Below are positions 7,392-16,494 of a stretch of DNA of 64,000 bases, piece after piece. Origin of the DNA: Streptomyces hygroscopicus (GTDB lineage: Bacteria > Actinomycetota > Actinomycetes > Streptomycetales > Streptomycetaceae); the NCBI RefSeq assembly GCF_026168105.1, contig NZ_LBMW01000003.1:62001-126000 (forward strand), read 5' to 3'. A program made the translations under genes and the position numbers. Numbering within the stretch: the stretch's first letter is position 1; each line of letters starts with the position of its first letter. The notes under the pieces were generated by a model. That model saw nothing but the letters and a program-made list of their open reading frames with translations. It ran no database searches and was not told the DNA's origin.

Positions 7392-8183
7392 TCAGGACAG
7401 CGCGTCGACCAGAGCGGCCAGCGAGGACGCGAGACGGGTGATGCCGGGTCCGGCGGCTCCGCCCGGTTCTGACATGTAGGTGTCGCGACGGATCTCCACC
7501 ATCAGGGCGGTGACCTCCAGCCGCGTGCCGTAGAACTTCAGCGGCACATACGCCCCTGAGAACGGGCTGTCGATCCCCGTCCCCCCGAACCCGGTGAACG
7601 CCTCCCGTGCCGACGCGAGCAGCTCGGGCGGCGTGTGGAAGGGGTCGGTCCCCAGGCAGATCGGTGGCCGGGGTCCGTCGTGCAGTTCGTAGGGCAGGCG
7701 GGTGGTCGGATAGGAGTGGACGTCGAGGACCACGGCCCGGCCGGTGGCGTCCAGCCGGTCCGCCACCGCCGCCGTCATGGCCTCCGCATACGGGTGGAAG
7801 TAGCGCCCGAGCACCGGCTGCGGGTCGGTGTCCGCCGCCCGCAAGGGGCCCAGGTGCGTGGTACGGGTGTAGACCGCGCCCATCCCCACGGCGAGCATCT
7901 CCTCCCGCTCGTCCGGGAACCGCTCCGGGTCGACCACCAGCCGCGACAGGCGGTTGACGAACCGCCAGGGCGTGACGACGGCGGCCTCGGCGGCGAGACC
8001 GGCCAGTTCGGCGGTGTGTGCGTCCGTGATGTGGTCCAGCTCTTGGGCCAGGGCCGTGTCGTCGAGAAGGATGCCCGCGCGCACGGCCCGGGGTATCCGG
8101 CGTGCGGAGTGCGGCACATGAAGGATCACGGGCGAGTCGTCGGCGCCGGGCAGCAATGCGAACGATGCGGCGGCGCGGGACAT
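7392..8183 (-). CDS. N-formylglutamate amidohydrolase-family protein
   Basis: 263 aa. Family marks are HVPHSARRIP near residue 24, NRLSRLVVDPERF near 75-90, LDVHSYPTTRLPYE near 155 and a late FEIRRDTY-like segment VEIRRDTYM. The His/Asp/Glu pattern is that of the zinc-dependent amidohydrolases that cleave N-formylglutamate to formate and glutamate at the end of histidine degradation. Substrate is not certain because several actinobacterial members are unlinked to hut genes, and no hut gene is nearby. I chose ATG at 8183, which has AAGGAGA 6 bases upstream, rather than an upstream start without one. Confidence 0.8.
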   Translation of the reverse strand: MSRAAASFALLPGADDSPVILHVPHSARRIPRAVRAGILLDDTALAQELDHITDAHTAELAGLAAEAAVVTPWRFVNRLSRLVVDPERFPDEREEMLAVGMGAVYTRTTHLGPLRAADTDPQPVLGRYFHPYAEAMTAAVADRLDATGRAVVLDVHSYPTTRLPYELHDGPRPPICLGTDPFHTPPELLASAREAFTGFGGTGIDSPFSGAYVPLKFYGTRLEVTALMVEIRRDTYMSEPGGAAGPGITRLASSLAALVDALS

Positions 8184-8277
8184 CGAGTCTCCTTCCGGCG
8201 TGCTGGTCAGGCGACCGTACCCGTCTGCCATCCGCGGCAGGCACGCGGTGCACGTTCCCGTGGCCGCATGCTCGGGG

Positions 8278-9159
8278 TCAGCGGCTCAGCGCGGCCCGCG
8301 CCGCCTCGACCGCCTGCGTGCCGTATCCGCGGCCGAACAGCACCGCATGGACCAGCAGCGGGAAGAGTTGGTGCAGTGCGATGCGGTCCGCCCACCCTTC
8401 GGCGAGCGGCGCCACCTCCTGGTAGCCGTCGAGCACTTGGTCCAGGTACGGGCAGCCGAACAGGTGGAGCATCGCCAGATCGGTCTCCCGGTGTCCGCCG
8501 TGCGCGGCCGGATCGATGAGCCAGGCGTGGCCGTCGGCGCCCCACAGCAGGTTCCCGTTCCACAGGTCGCCGTGGAGTCGGGCAGGTGGCTCCGCGGGCC
8601 CGGCCAGTTCGGGCAATCGGTCGCAGACCGCTGCGATGACGCTCGCCTCGGCCTTGCGCAACGCGCCGTTGTCCACCGCGCGGCGCACATAGGGAAGCAC
8701 CCGGTGCTCGGCGTACCAGACCGGCCAGTCTGCGCTCGGGATGTTGCGCATCGGGGCGAGGCCGATGTACGCGTCCTCGGGGCCGTCGGGTGGCGGCGCG
8801 CCGAACGCGGGCGCGCCGCAGGCGTGCAGGGCGGCCAGCTCCCGGCCGAGCCGGGCCGCGGCCTCGGCGCCAGGACGGCCCGGCGGGACGCGGTCGGTCA
8901 CCAGCCAGTGCGGGTCCTGGCCGTGCACGGCGGGAAGGCGGACCGTTCCGGCCTCCGCCAGCCAGCGCAGCCCCGCCGCCTCCGCCCGGACCGCGCGGGG
9001 GTCCTCGCCGCGCTTGACCATCACCACACCGTCGCCGTCGAGGGTGACCTCGGTGAGTGCCCCGGACATCTGTCGCACACGGGTGACCGGACGCCCGGTG
9101 AGCCGGGCCGCCGCGGCACCCGGGCCCTCACCCGGGCCCGGCTCGGGACGGGGGGTCAT
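8278..9159 (-). CDS. Fructosamine kinase-family protein
   Basis: 293 aa. It has the aminoglycoside-phosphotransferase-like kinase fold: an ATP-binding VVMVKRG near residue 45, the catalytic loop LHGDLWNGNLLW near 190 and metal-binding LIDPAAHGGHRETDLAM after it, followed by the long helical tail typical of fructosamine/ketosamine-3-kinases. These enzymes phosphorylate Amadori products so that the glycated amine is released (protein deglycation). All catalytic residues appear present. The ATG start at 9159 is chosen for homology; its ribosome binding site is weak. It reads in the same direction as the amidohydrolase-like gene 94 bp away. Confidence 0.88.
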   Translation of the reverse strand: MTPRPEPGPGEGPGAAAARLTGRPVTRVRQMSGALTEVTLDGDGVVMVKRGEDPRAVRAEAAGLRWLAEAGTVRLPAVHGQDPHWLVTDRVPPGRPGAEAAARLGRELAALHACGAPAFGAPPPDGPEDAYIGLAPMRNIPSADWPVWYAEHRVLPYVRRAVDNGALRKAEASVIAAVCDRLPELAGPAEPPARLHGDLWNGNLLWGADGHAWLIDPAAHGGHRETDLAMLHLFGCPYLDQVLDGYQEVAPLAEGWADRIALHQLFPLLVHAVLFGRGYGTQAVEAARAALSR

Positions 9160-9523
9160 CCGTCGAGGCGCCGGTGTACCCGGGCAGGCGGGCCGGGCAT
9201 CGCGGTGTGGGTCATGGTCGGCACCTCGTCGAAATCCCTCCGCACTGTCGCCGTAGGGGCTCAGCCCTGCCGCCGTGCGGGCCTTCGCCCTGCGCCGTGC
9301 GGGGCGTGCTCGTCGGCTCCGTCGGCTCGGGCCCGCCGCGCCGCGGCGCTCCGTCCAACGGGCCGGACGATACCGCACGAAGCGCACGCGGAAGGCGGCA
9401 CTGACCTGGTGCCCGGCGTGCGTACGTGCACACGCGAGTGAGCACCGCGGGGAGGGGAGCTCTTGCCGAGGTGGTCGATGCGCTCGGTGATCTCCCCGGC
9501 GGCGTGACTGCTCCGGGCGACCT
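9160..9523. other. Intergenic region, nothing recognised
   Basis: 364 bp between two minus-strand genes (hemerythrin upstream, fructosamine kinase downstream). It is very GC-rich without a clear hairpin, repeat or coding signal; it presumably carries the fructosamine-kinase promoter. Confidence 0.3.
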
Positions 9524-10087
9524 TCAGTCCCTCTCCCCGCGGCCCGAGAGCGCGTCACGGATCCGGTCGACGACTCCGGCCCCGGGGGCGAGCAGCCTGT
9601 TGGCCGGCGGCGTGTCCGGGGCGGACGGGTGCGGACGCGTCGGCGCCGTCCTCTTCGCCCGCCGGACCTTCTCGCCCAGTTCGTCGAGCGCCTCCGTGGG
9701 AGCCGCTTGCATCAGCTTGGGGAAGAGGTTCTCCTCCTCGTCGGCCACATGCGCGCGGATCTCGGTCATCAACCTGCCGATCAGACGGTCGAACTCGGGA
9801 TCGCCGGCCTCCAGGCTCTCCAGGTCCTTCATGATCTGTTCGGCCCTGGAGTGGTCCTGGATCTCCCGGTCGGCGATCGTGTCCCCGTCGGGCAGGTACT
9901 CGCGCACGGCCGGGTAGAGGTGAGCCTCCTCGGCCACCGAGTGCCGCACGAGTTCCATGGTGACCTGCTCGGCGTAGACCTTGCGGTCCTTGTCGCCGGG
10001 CGGCAGCGCGTCGATCCTGCCGAACAGCTCTTCCACCTCGCGGTGGTCCGTCACCAGCTCGTTGACGACGTTGCCTCCGTGTCCCAC
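9524..10087 (-). CDS. Hemerythrin HHE domain protein
   Basis: 187 aa. The HHE iron-binding pattern is clear: TDHREVEELF (H-HxxxE), RHSVAEEAHLYPAVREYL, then IQDHSRAEQIM and HVADEEENLFPKL. Such proteins bind a di-iron centre and sense or carry O2 or NO, or store iron. A 45-residue Pro/Arg-rich tail follows the four-helix domain. GTG at 10087 is preferred because GGAGG lies 8 bases upstream; the GTG at 10096 would abut that site. It lies 76 bp downstream of cydB on the same strand, so a respiratory-stress context is plausible. Confidence 0.88.
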   Translation of the reverse strand: MGHGGNVVNELVTDHREVEELFGRIDALPPGDKDRKVYAEQVTMELVRHSVAEEAHLYPAVREYLPDGDTIADREIQDHSRAEQIMKDLESLEAGDPEFDRLIGRLMTEIRAHVADEEENLFPKLMQAAPTEALDELGEKVRRAKRTAPTRPHPSAPDTPPANRLLAPGAGVVDRIRDALSGRGERD

Positions 10088-10163
10088 CTTCAGCACCTCC
10101 GGTTCGCCATGGCGGCCCCGGTCGGGCTCGCCCGGGACGCCGGGTGCCCCGGGCGGCCACCGG

Positions 10164-11180
10164 CTAACTCCCGTCCTGTGGCTGCTCGGGCACGAGGCGC
10201 AGCTGGAAGAGCGCGTAGAGCCACAGCAGCGACGGAACGAGCAGTACCGCGCCCACCCCCAGGGCGGCGAGGGTGACGACGAGCACGGAGGGCTGGGAGA
10301 CGCTGTCGGCGACGGTGACCGAAGGGGGCAGCATCAGCGGGTACTGGGCGGCGCCCCAGCTCCACAGGATGGCGGCGACGGCTGCGGCCGCCGTGACACG
10401 CACGAGCGTCAGCTTCGCGCGCAGGAGCAGGGCCAGACCGACCGCGCCCAGCACGGCGGACACCCCGACCAGCGGCAGCGCCCGGTGGGTGAGCCCGTGG
10501 AAGAGGCCCGGGGCGTCCGCACGGAGCACCACGATGCCGATCAGCGCCACGACGCCCGTCACCCCTCCAATGACCAGCGCCCTGCGCCGGAAGTAGGCCG
10601 ACAGATCCGGATCGCCGGCCCGGACGGCGTCACCGCTCAGGTAGACCGCCGCCAGGTATCCGCAGGTGAGAACGGCGAGTACGCCGCCGAGCGCCGAGGT
10701 CGGATTGAGCCAGCTGGTGACCAGGTCTCCCTTCGCCAGTCCGGGGGGAACGCGCCCCGAGGCGACGGCTCCGGCGACCGAGCCGAGGAAGTAGGGCGTG
10801 ACGACCGAGGAGAGCGCGAAGAAGCCGCCGAACAGTCGCTGCTGCCACACCTCGGAACTGGCCTTGCGGAAGGCGAACGCGGCGCCGCGCGCGATGATGC
10901 CCAGGGCGGTGAGGGTCAGGGGGATGTACAGCGTGGACATCACCGCCGCGAACACCGGGGAGAACTCCGTCCACAGCATGACCACGACGAAGATCAGCCA
11001 GACGTGATTGGCCTCCCAGACCGGGCCGATGCTGTGCTCGATGAGCCGGCGGGGGGCCTGGCCGCGCCGGACGCCACCGGCGAGCAGGTCCCACAGGCCG
11101 GCACCGAAGTCGGCGCCGCCGAACAGGGCGTAACAGGTCAGGCCGATCCACATGACGGCCAGAGCCGCGTCGGCGAGCAT
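10164..11180 (-). CDS. cydB: Cytochrome bd ubiquinol/menaquinol oxidase subunit II
   Basis: 338 aa, integral membrane, about 8-9 hydrophobic segments. It begins LADAALAVMWIGLTCYALFGGADFGAG, and the run ADFGAGLWDL with EANHVWLIF near residue 57 is characteristic of CydB. It is the partner of CydA, which lies 57 bp upstream on the same strand, in the high-affinity terminal oxidase that reduces O2 with quinol. The cydCD transporter genes that follow cydAB in many actinomycetes are not in the window. Start ATG at 11180. Confidence 0.95.
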   Translation of the reverse strand: MLADAALAVMWIGLTCYALFGGADFGAGLWDLLAGGVRRGQAPRRLIEHSIGPVWEANHVWLIFVVVMLWTEFSPVFAAVMSTLYIPLTLTALGIIARGAAFAFRKASSEVWQQRLFGGFFALSSVVTPYFLGSVAGAVASGRVPPGLAKGDLVTSWLNPTSALGGVLAVLTCGYLAAVYLSGDAVRAGDPDLSAYFRRRALVIGGVTGVVALIGIVVLRADAPGLFHGLTHRALPLVGVSAVLGAVGLALLLRAKLTLVRVTAAAAVAAILWSWGAAQYPLMLPPSVTVADSVSQPSVLVVTLAALGVGAVLLVPSLLWLYALFQLRLVPEQPQDGS

Positions 11181-11237
11181 CAGCGTCCCCCTGTCGCCAT
11201 GGTGCCCATGGGCGGGGTGTGCGAGCGGTCGGACATC

Positions 11238-12650
11238 TCAGACAACGGGGTACTCCCGGACGTCGTGCTCCTGGGGAGCGAGGGGGACGGGCCGTTCGCG
11301 TGTCAGCCGGCGGAGCACGTAGACCGTGCCCACGGTCAGCAGCACATAGACGCCCACCACGAGCCACAGTCCGGCCAGCAGCCCTGGAGCGACGTTCACC
11401 GCGTCCTGGACCCGCAGCAGGCCCCATACGACCCACGGTTGGCGTCCTTCCTCGGTCACCGTCCAGCCGCACTCGAGGGCGATGACCGCCGCCGGTCCGG
11501 AGAGTGCCCCGAGCGCGAGGAAGAAGCGCAGCGTGCGGCTCGCGCCCTCCAGCCAGGGGCCGGGGTGGCGCCTGAGGCGCAGCGCGAGTACGAGCAGCCA
11601 CACGCTCACCGCGAGCAGGAAGAGACCGCAGCCGACCATGAGGTCGAAAACCAGATGAACCCCGGTGACCGGGGGACGCAGGCCGGGCGGTACCCGGTCG
11701 AGTCCCTTGATCACCGTGTTCGGGCTGTAACCGACCAGCAGGGACAGCCCGTCGGGGATCTTCAGCCCGTACTGCAGGGTGTTGTGTCCCGCGATCCCGC
11801 CGACGGTCAGGGGTACGTGGCTGCCGGTGCCGTAGACGCCTTCCATCGCCGCCAGTTTGACCGGCTGGTAGTGCGCGACGAACCGTGCGGCCCAGTCCCC
11901 GACGACCAACTGGACCGGGGTGACGACCGCGCCCAGGGCCAGGGGAAGAGTGAGGCCCAGGCGGTGGTAGCGGTCCCGGCGGCCGCGCAGCAGCGCGACC
12001 GCGTAGACGCTGCTGGTGAGGAATGCGGCCACCATGAGCGCCGCCAGGATCATGTGCGTCGTCTGCGGTGGTGTCGCCGGATTGAACATCGCCGCCCAGG
12101 GGTCGACGTGCACCACCTTGCCGTCCCGCACGGTGAAGCCGCGCGGCTGGTTCATCCAGGCATTGGCGGCCACGACGAAGAAGGCGGACGCGACACCGGC
12201 GACGACGATGGGCACGCCCGTGAGCAGATGGGTGCGTGGCGGCAGCCGGTCCCACGCGTACAGATAGATGCCCAGGAAGATCGCCTCGATGAAGAAGGCG
12301 ATGCCCTCCATGGCGAACGGCAGGCCGATGACCTGACCGTAGATTCCCATCAGGCCGGGCCACAGCAGGCCCAGTTCGAAACTCAGGATGGTGCCGGACA
12401 CCGCCCCGACGGCGAAGAGCACGCCCATGGCACGCGCCCACCGTCGGGCCAGCAGGCGGTACGAGGGATCACCGGTCCGCAGACCCCACCACTCCGCGAT
12501 CATGGTCAGCAGGGGCAGGCCGACGCCGAGGCAGGCCAGCACGATGTGCCAGGCGAGCGAGAAGCCCATCTGGGCGCGCGCCGCGTCCAGGTTTTCCGGG
12601 GTGACGGCCGCGGCGGCCAGGGCGTGAGGCACCAAGATGACCGGCTCCAT
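11238..12650 (-). CDS. cydA: Cytochrome bd ubiquinol/menaquinol oxidase subunit I
   Basis: 470 aa, about 9 membrane segments. Family marks: SLAWHIVLACLGVG with the His near residue 30 (haem ligand, His19 of E. coli), AMEGIAFFIEAIFLG with the two proton-path Glu, and the quinol-binding Q loop around residues 260-300 (VGYSPNTVIKGLDRVP), which is of the short type. Start ATG at 12650 with GAGAGGAC about 7 bases upstream. cydB follows after 57 bp, forming an operon. I looked for a Rex operator upstream and did not find one. Confidence 0.95.
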   Translation of the reverse strand: MEPVILVPHALAAAAVTPENLDAARAQMGFSLAWHIVLACLGVGLPLLTMIAEWWGLRTGDPSYRLLARRWARAMGVLFAVGAVSGTILSFELGLLWPGLMGIYGQVIGLPFAMEGIAFFIEAIFLGIYLYAWDRLPPRTHLLTGVPIVVAGVASAFFVVAANAWMNQPRGFTVRDGKVVHVDPWAAMFNPATPPQTTHMILAALMVAAFLTSSVYAVALLRGRRDRYHRLGLTLPLALGAVVTPVQLVVGDWAARFVAHYQPVKLAAMEGVYGTGSHVPLTVGGIAGHNTLQYGLKIPDGLSLLVGYSPNTVIKGLDRVPPGLRPPVTGVHLVFDLMVGCGLFLLAVSVWLLVLALRLRRHPGPWLEGASRTLRFFLALGALSGPAAVIALECGWTVTEEGRQPWVVWGLLRVQDAVNVAPGLLAGLWLVVGVYVLLTVGTVYVLRRLTRERPVPLAPQEHDVREYPVV

Positions 12651-12915
12651 CGAACATGTCCTCTCTCGCCACCCGGCTTCCCGCGTCATCCCCCGGCTCA
12701 GCTTCGCGGCACCGGGACCCGTATGCGCCGTGCGACACGCACCGTTCCCCATCGGCCCAGGCGTGCTTGACGCCGGCATGGCGGCGATACGGAGGGTGCC
12801 GCGGGACGGGTGGGCTCCGGGCGGAGCGGGTACCCGTGCGGTCTCGCCGCCTTCGGGCGGCCGGGACGGCGGGAAGCACCGGGAAACCGGTAAGCGCCGG
12901 GAAAGGGGACAGCCC

Positions 12916-13437
12916 ATGACGACACAGGCTCGGCACGGCGGGCGCATCCGTACGGACCTGCTCGGTGTCTACCTCAACGACCATCTGGCGGGTTCGACCA
13001 TCGGCTGCGAGCGCGCCCAGTACACGGTCCGGGCCCTTCACGGCTCGCCGCTCGGCAGGGCCTTGGCGCCGATCGCCGCCGAGATCGCGGAGGACCGCAG
13101 GAGCCTGCTCGACATCATGAGGCGGCTCGGGGTGTCCTCACACCGTTACAAGGTCGGCGCGGCGTGGGCGTCCGAGAAGGCGGGACGCCTGAAGACCAAC
13201 GGCCGTCTGGTAGGACGTTCTCCGCTCAGCAATGTGCTCGAACTTGAGTTCCTTCGGCTCGGCGTCGAGGGAAAGGCCGCCGGATGGCGGCTGTTGCTCC
13301 AGCTCGCGGACGACGACGGACGTCTGGACCGGCACAATCTCGAGGAGCTGTTCGAACGAGCGCAGCGGCAGCTGCGCACGCTGGAGGAGCTGCGCCTTCA
13401 GGAGTCGCGGCAGGTGTTCCGGGCCGTGGACAGGTAG
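12916..13437 (+). CDS. Hypothetical helical protein
   Basis: 173 aa, start ATG at 12916 behind AAAGGGGAC. It is predicted all-helical and charged. The N-terminal half, with HLAGSTIGCERAQYTVRALH and ALAPIAAEIAEDRRSLLDIM, looks like a ferritin-like helical bundle but lacks a full set of iron-binding Glu/His. No family is recognised. It is divergent from cydA across 265 bp and convergent with the glycosyltransferase genes. Confidence 0.65.
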   Translation: MTTQARHGGRIRTDLLGVYLNDHLAGSTIGCERAQYTVRALHGSPLGRALAPIAAEIAEDRRSLLDIMRRLGVSSHRYKVGAAWASEKAGRLKTNGRLVGRSPLSNVLELEFLRLGVEGKAAGWRLLLQLADDDGRLDRHNLEELFERAQRQLRTLEELRLQESRQVFRAVDR

Positions 13438-13445
13438 ATCGCCGT

Positions 13446-13476
13446 GTCCCGGCCCGGGCGCCGCGCGGGCCGGGAC
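13446..13476. terminator. Hairpin between convergent genes
   Basis: GTCCCGGCCC (13446-13455) pairs perfectly with GGGCCGGGAC (13467-13476), leaving an 11-base loop. It starts 8 bp after the stop of the plus-strand 173-aa gene and ends 13 bp before the stop of the minus-strand glycosyltransferase, so it suits both. Confidence 0.6.
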
Positions 13477-13489
13477 GGAGGGGACTGCC

Positions 13490-14761
13490 TCAGACCATCA
13501 CCGCCGCGGACGGCTGTGCCTCGAGTACGGCGCAGTACGCCGCCTCGGTCGCTGCGGCGATCCGTGCCCAGCCGTACCGGCGCAGGACGCGACGCCGCCC
13601 GGCGGCGCCACAGGCTGCCCGCGCCTCTGGGTCGGAGAGCAGCTCACCGACCGCCCCGGCGAGGGCCCCGGGGTCGCGGGGCGGCACCAGCCGGCCGGTG
13701 CCCGGGTCCGCGACGGTGTCCAGGTGGCCGCCCACCGCGCCGGCGACGACGGGTTTGCCGCAGGCCATGGCCTCCAGCGGGACGATGCCGAACGGCTCGT
13801 AGTCCGCCGGGCACACCACGACGTCGGCTCCGCGCAGCAGCGGGGGCACCTCGTGACCCGGGACCCTGCCGGTGAAGCGGACCCGGTCGGCGACACCGGC
13901 CTCGTCGGCGATGTCACGCAACCGGCGCACCTCGGGATCGCCGTCGAGCCGGTTGGCCGGGGGACCGCCGACGATGACGAGTTCCGTGTCCGGCAGCTGG
14001 GTCAGGGCCGCGACGGAGACCGCGACACCCTTGCGCGCGACCAGGCGGCCGACTTGGATCAGCCGATACGGATGGACACCGCGCTTCGCGGCCGGTCCTC
14101 GCGGGGTGAACTGCTCGGTGTCGACCCCGCACGGCACGACGTCCACCTTGGCGGCGGAAATGCCCATTCTGCCCAGTTCGACGACCTCGTCCCGGCAGGT
14201 GGCGATGATCCGGTCCGAGGCCAGGCCGACCTCCGTCTCCAAGGTGATCCGGTTGGACGGACTGGTGTCCGCCAGCCGTTGATGCCGTCGCTTCACCGTG
14301 CCCAGCCCGTGGTACGTGTGCAGCAGGGGCAGCCCCAACTCGCGCACGGCCTGCAGGGAGGCGAGCCCCGACATCCAGAAGTGCGAGTGGACCAGGTCGG
14401 GTGCCCTCACCTGCCAGGTCCGGGCCAGATGGCGGCCGAAGGCCCCCATATGGGGGAGGAGTTCGTCCTTGGGTATCGGCTCCGGCGGACCCGCGGGCAC
14501 ATGGCGCACCTCGACCCCGTTTCGCAGCGCCACCCGGTCCGGCAGGTCCGGGCAGTCCCGGCGGGTGTAGACGGTGACCCGGTGCCCCCGGTCGGCGAGC
14601 GCGTGTGCCAGAAAGGCGACATGGACGTTCTGTCCGCCCGCGTCCACCCCGCCGAGGGCGGCGAGCGGGCTCGCGTGTTCCGAGACGAGCGCGATCTCGA
14701 GCGAGCCGGGGCCCTCGGAGTCGGGGAAGCCCGTGCGAAAGGGCTTCAGGGATGAGGTCAT
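13490..14761 (-). CDS. Glycosyltransferase family 4 protein
   Basis: 423 aa, GT-B fold. The N-terminal half has the donor-independent Rossmann part with GGVDAGGQNVHVAFLA, as in sucrose synthase/phosphate synthase-like GT4 enzymes. The C-terminal half has VGRLVARKGV and the family signature YEPFGIVPLEAMACGKPVVA (EX7E). No membrane segment. Start ATG at 14761 overlaps the upstream glycosyltransferase stop by four bases, so the genes are coupled. Acceptor and sugar are not predictable. Confidence 0.88.
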   Translation of the reverse strand: MTSSLKPFRTGFPDSEGPGSLEIALVSEHASPLAALGGVDAGGQNVHVAFLAHALADRGHRVTVYTRRDCPDLPDRVALRNGVEVRHVPAGPPEPIPKDELLPHMGAFGRHLARTWQVRAPDLVHSHFWMSGLASLQAVRELGLPLLHTYHGLGTVKRRHQRLADTSPSNRITLETEVGLASDRIIATCRDEVVELGRMGISAAKVDVVPCGVDTEQFTPRGPAAKRGVHPYRLIQVGRLVARKGVAVSVAALTQLPDTELVIVGGPPANRLDGDPEVRRLRDIADEAGVADRVRFTGRVPGHEVPPLLRGADVVVCPADYEPFGIVPLEAMACGKPVVAGAVGGHLDTVADPGTGRLVPPRDPGALAGAVGELLSDPEARAACGAAGRRRVLRRYGWARIAAATEAAYCAVLEAQPSAAVMV

Positions 14762-15723
14762 GAGCGCACCTCCGTCATGACGCGCTCCCAGTCGTCGAGG
14801 AAGCGCTTGAGGCCGTAGCGTGCGAGGGCGGCCTGGCGGGCGCGGGCGCCGTCCGCGGCCGCGGCCTCCGGTTCGTGCAGATAGTGCCGCGCGGCCCGGG
14901 CCAGGATGTGCGGGCGGGTGGACAGCACGCCCGCGCCGCGCGGGACCGCCTCGACCGCCTCCGTCGTGGCGAGCGCGACGACCGGCATGCCGAGGTGCAT
15001 GGCCTCCAGCAGCGACAGGCCCAGGGACGTCCAGCGCACCGGATGCAGATACAGACGGCGCTCCGCCATCGCCCTGTGCAGCTCGGACTGGGGCAGGTCG
15101 GCGGTACGGCACTCCTCCTCGCTGAGACCGAGGTGCGCGGCGAGACCCTCCGTGCGCATGCCGAAGACGTCCAGCGGTGTCGCCTGCGCCAGGGCGGGCA
15201 GCAGATCCGTACCGGTACGACGGCCGCGCCGGACGGGATCGTCGACGACGACGGCCGCACGGGCGAGCCGGCCGGTGTACTGGTGCCCCGGGTCGACGAT
15301 GCCGTGCTCGATCACCTCGGTACGGGTGGTACCGCAGTCCCAGAACAGCCGGTTGAAGTGGGTGACATGAACCAGCGTCAGATCGGCGCGGTCGGCGAAC
15401 GGGTGGCGGCTGTCGGGGACGGCGCCGTCCGGCGCGTTGTGCTCGAGATAGACGGCGGGCACATCACGGCCCGGGCGGCGACCGCCGAGCCGGCGTTCGG
15501 CCAGCTCGAGCTCGTGCGGCCGTTGGAGGAGGACCAGATCCACCTCAGTGTCCCGCAGCTCCTCCGGCGTCACTTCCCGTACCGAGGCGGGCCAGGAGCT
15601 GGTGCGGGGCCGCCCGAGTCCGTCCGGGCCGCGGGCCGGGGGAACGGGAACGAGGTAGGTGTGGGCGCCTTGGACGAAAGCCGTCGTCCAGGAGCCGTGC
15701 ACATGCCACAACAGGATGTTCAT
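14758..15723 (-). CDS. Glycosyltransferase (GT1/GT4-like)
   Basis: 321 aa, beginning MNILLWHVHGSWTTAFVQG, a Rossmann opening seen in Streptomyces glycosyltransferases of capsule-like loci. Residues about 90-100 contain AVYLEHNAPDG; the donor region has LYLHPVRWTSLGLSLLEAM followed by GMPVVAL, the equivalent of the EX7E motif with Ser-Leu-Gly-Leu-Ser before the Glu. Both ends overlap neighbours by four bases (ATGA), so it is the middle gene of a coupled three-gene unit whose first gene is the decayed GT9. Confidence 0.8.
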   Translation of the reverse strand: MNILLWHVHGSWTTAFVQGAHTYLVPVPPARGPDGLGRPRTSSWPASVREVTPEELRDTEVDLVLLQRPHELELAERRLGGRRPGRDVPAVYLEHNAPDGAVPDSRHPFADRADLTLVHVTHFNRLFWDCGTTRTEVIEHGIVDPGHQYTGRLARAAVVVDDPVRRGRRTGTDLLPALAQATPLDVFGMRTEGLAAHLGLSEEECRTADLPQSELHRAMAERRLYLHPVRWTSLGLSLLEAMHLGMPVVALATTEAVEAVPRGAGVLSTRPHILARAARHYLHEPEAAAADGARARQAALARYGLKRFLDDWERVMTEVRS

Positions 15724-16334
15724 ACGGTCGCTCCTCGTTCCGTTTCGGGCCCGCCGCCCGGGGCGGGAACCTCGCAGGGCCGCGGCGAGGCGTCCGCGTC
15801 GGGATGCGCCCGGCGCGTTCCACGGGCAGGCGGAGAGTTCCCGGTCCCGGCCGGTCGTTCCTCACAGAGAGTCGTCATGACGGCGAGCACCGCGGCGTCG
15901 CTCGTCCCCTCGGGGCATGGACGACCCGACGCCGGGCAGTGCCGGGTCCTGCTGCTCGTGCCCGCCGCCGTCCGATCCCCGAGCAGGACGTGCGGTACGC
16001 CGAAGGGGCGCCGTCGCTCGGCCGGTACCACCGGCGCGAACAGCGAGACGACCGGCGTCCCGGCCGCTGCGGCGGGACCGGCGGGTCCGGTGCCGTCGGC
16101 CACCGCCCCCCGGGATCCGGCCGGCACCCCTGTCGGCTGCCGGGGATCCATGACCCGGCCGAGGCCGCGACCGTGCGTCCACGCGACCTTCGCGGTGGGC
16201 TCCCGTTCGCCGTGGCCCCTGGTGACGACGACCCGACGACCGACGGCGGCGAGGGCGGTCGCCGCCCGGGCCGCCCGCTCCGGGCGGGCGGCGGCGGGGT
16301 CCTGGCAGAGAGCGTGGTTTCCGAGGATGCGCAT
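15720..16334 (-). pseudogene. Decayed, truncated GT9 (heptosyltransferase-like) gene
   Basis: A 204-codon open frame whose C-terminal half reads like the donor domain of family 9 glycosyltransferases: AGTPVVSLFAPVVPAERRRP followed by VPHVLLGDRTAAGTSSRTRHC and PASGRPCPEG, where intact members have a CagsRaR.CPvpGHPCL-type end. The hallmark DTGxxHLA block is degenerate (ADGTGPAGPAAA), and the N-terminal acceptor half of the usual 320-350 residues is missing: only MRILGNHALCQDPAAARPER precedes the remnant. The ATGA overlap with the next gene is retained. I infer a non-functional relic kept open by high GC; a novel small protein is less likely. Confidence 0.55.
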
Positions 16335-16494
16335 GGGGTCCGAGGCCTTTCGGCGATGCGATGAGCCGGGTGTCCAAACCGGTCGGGACATGGCCACCGA
16401 CGTGACGGGACCGGAGCGAAGCCGGGGTGCGGCGGACCGGGCGGAGCCGGTGCCGCTTCCGGGGCGTCGGCCGGGAGGCGGGCGCTCGCGACGG

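Noticed and set aside
9981..12770. 929-codon plus-strand open frame
   Set aside because: It is antisense to cydA/cydB; composition (many Gln, His, Asp, Arg) is that of a reverse-frame artefact of high GC.
12651..12915. Possible Rex operator upstream of cydA
   Set aside because: No TTGTGAA/TTCACAA-like dyad was found in the gap.
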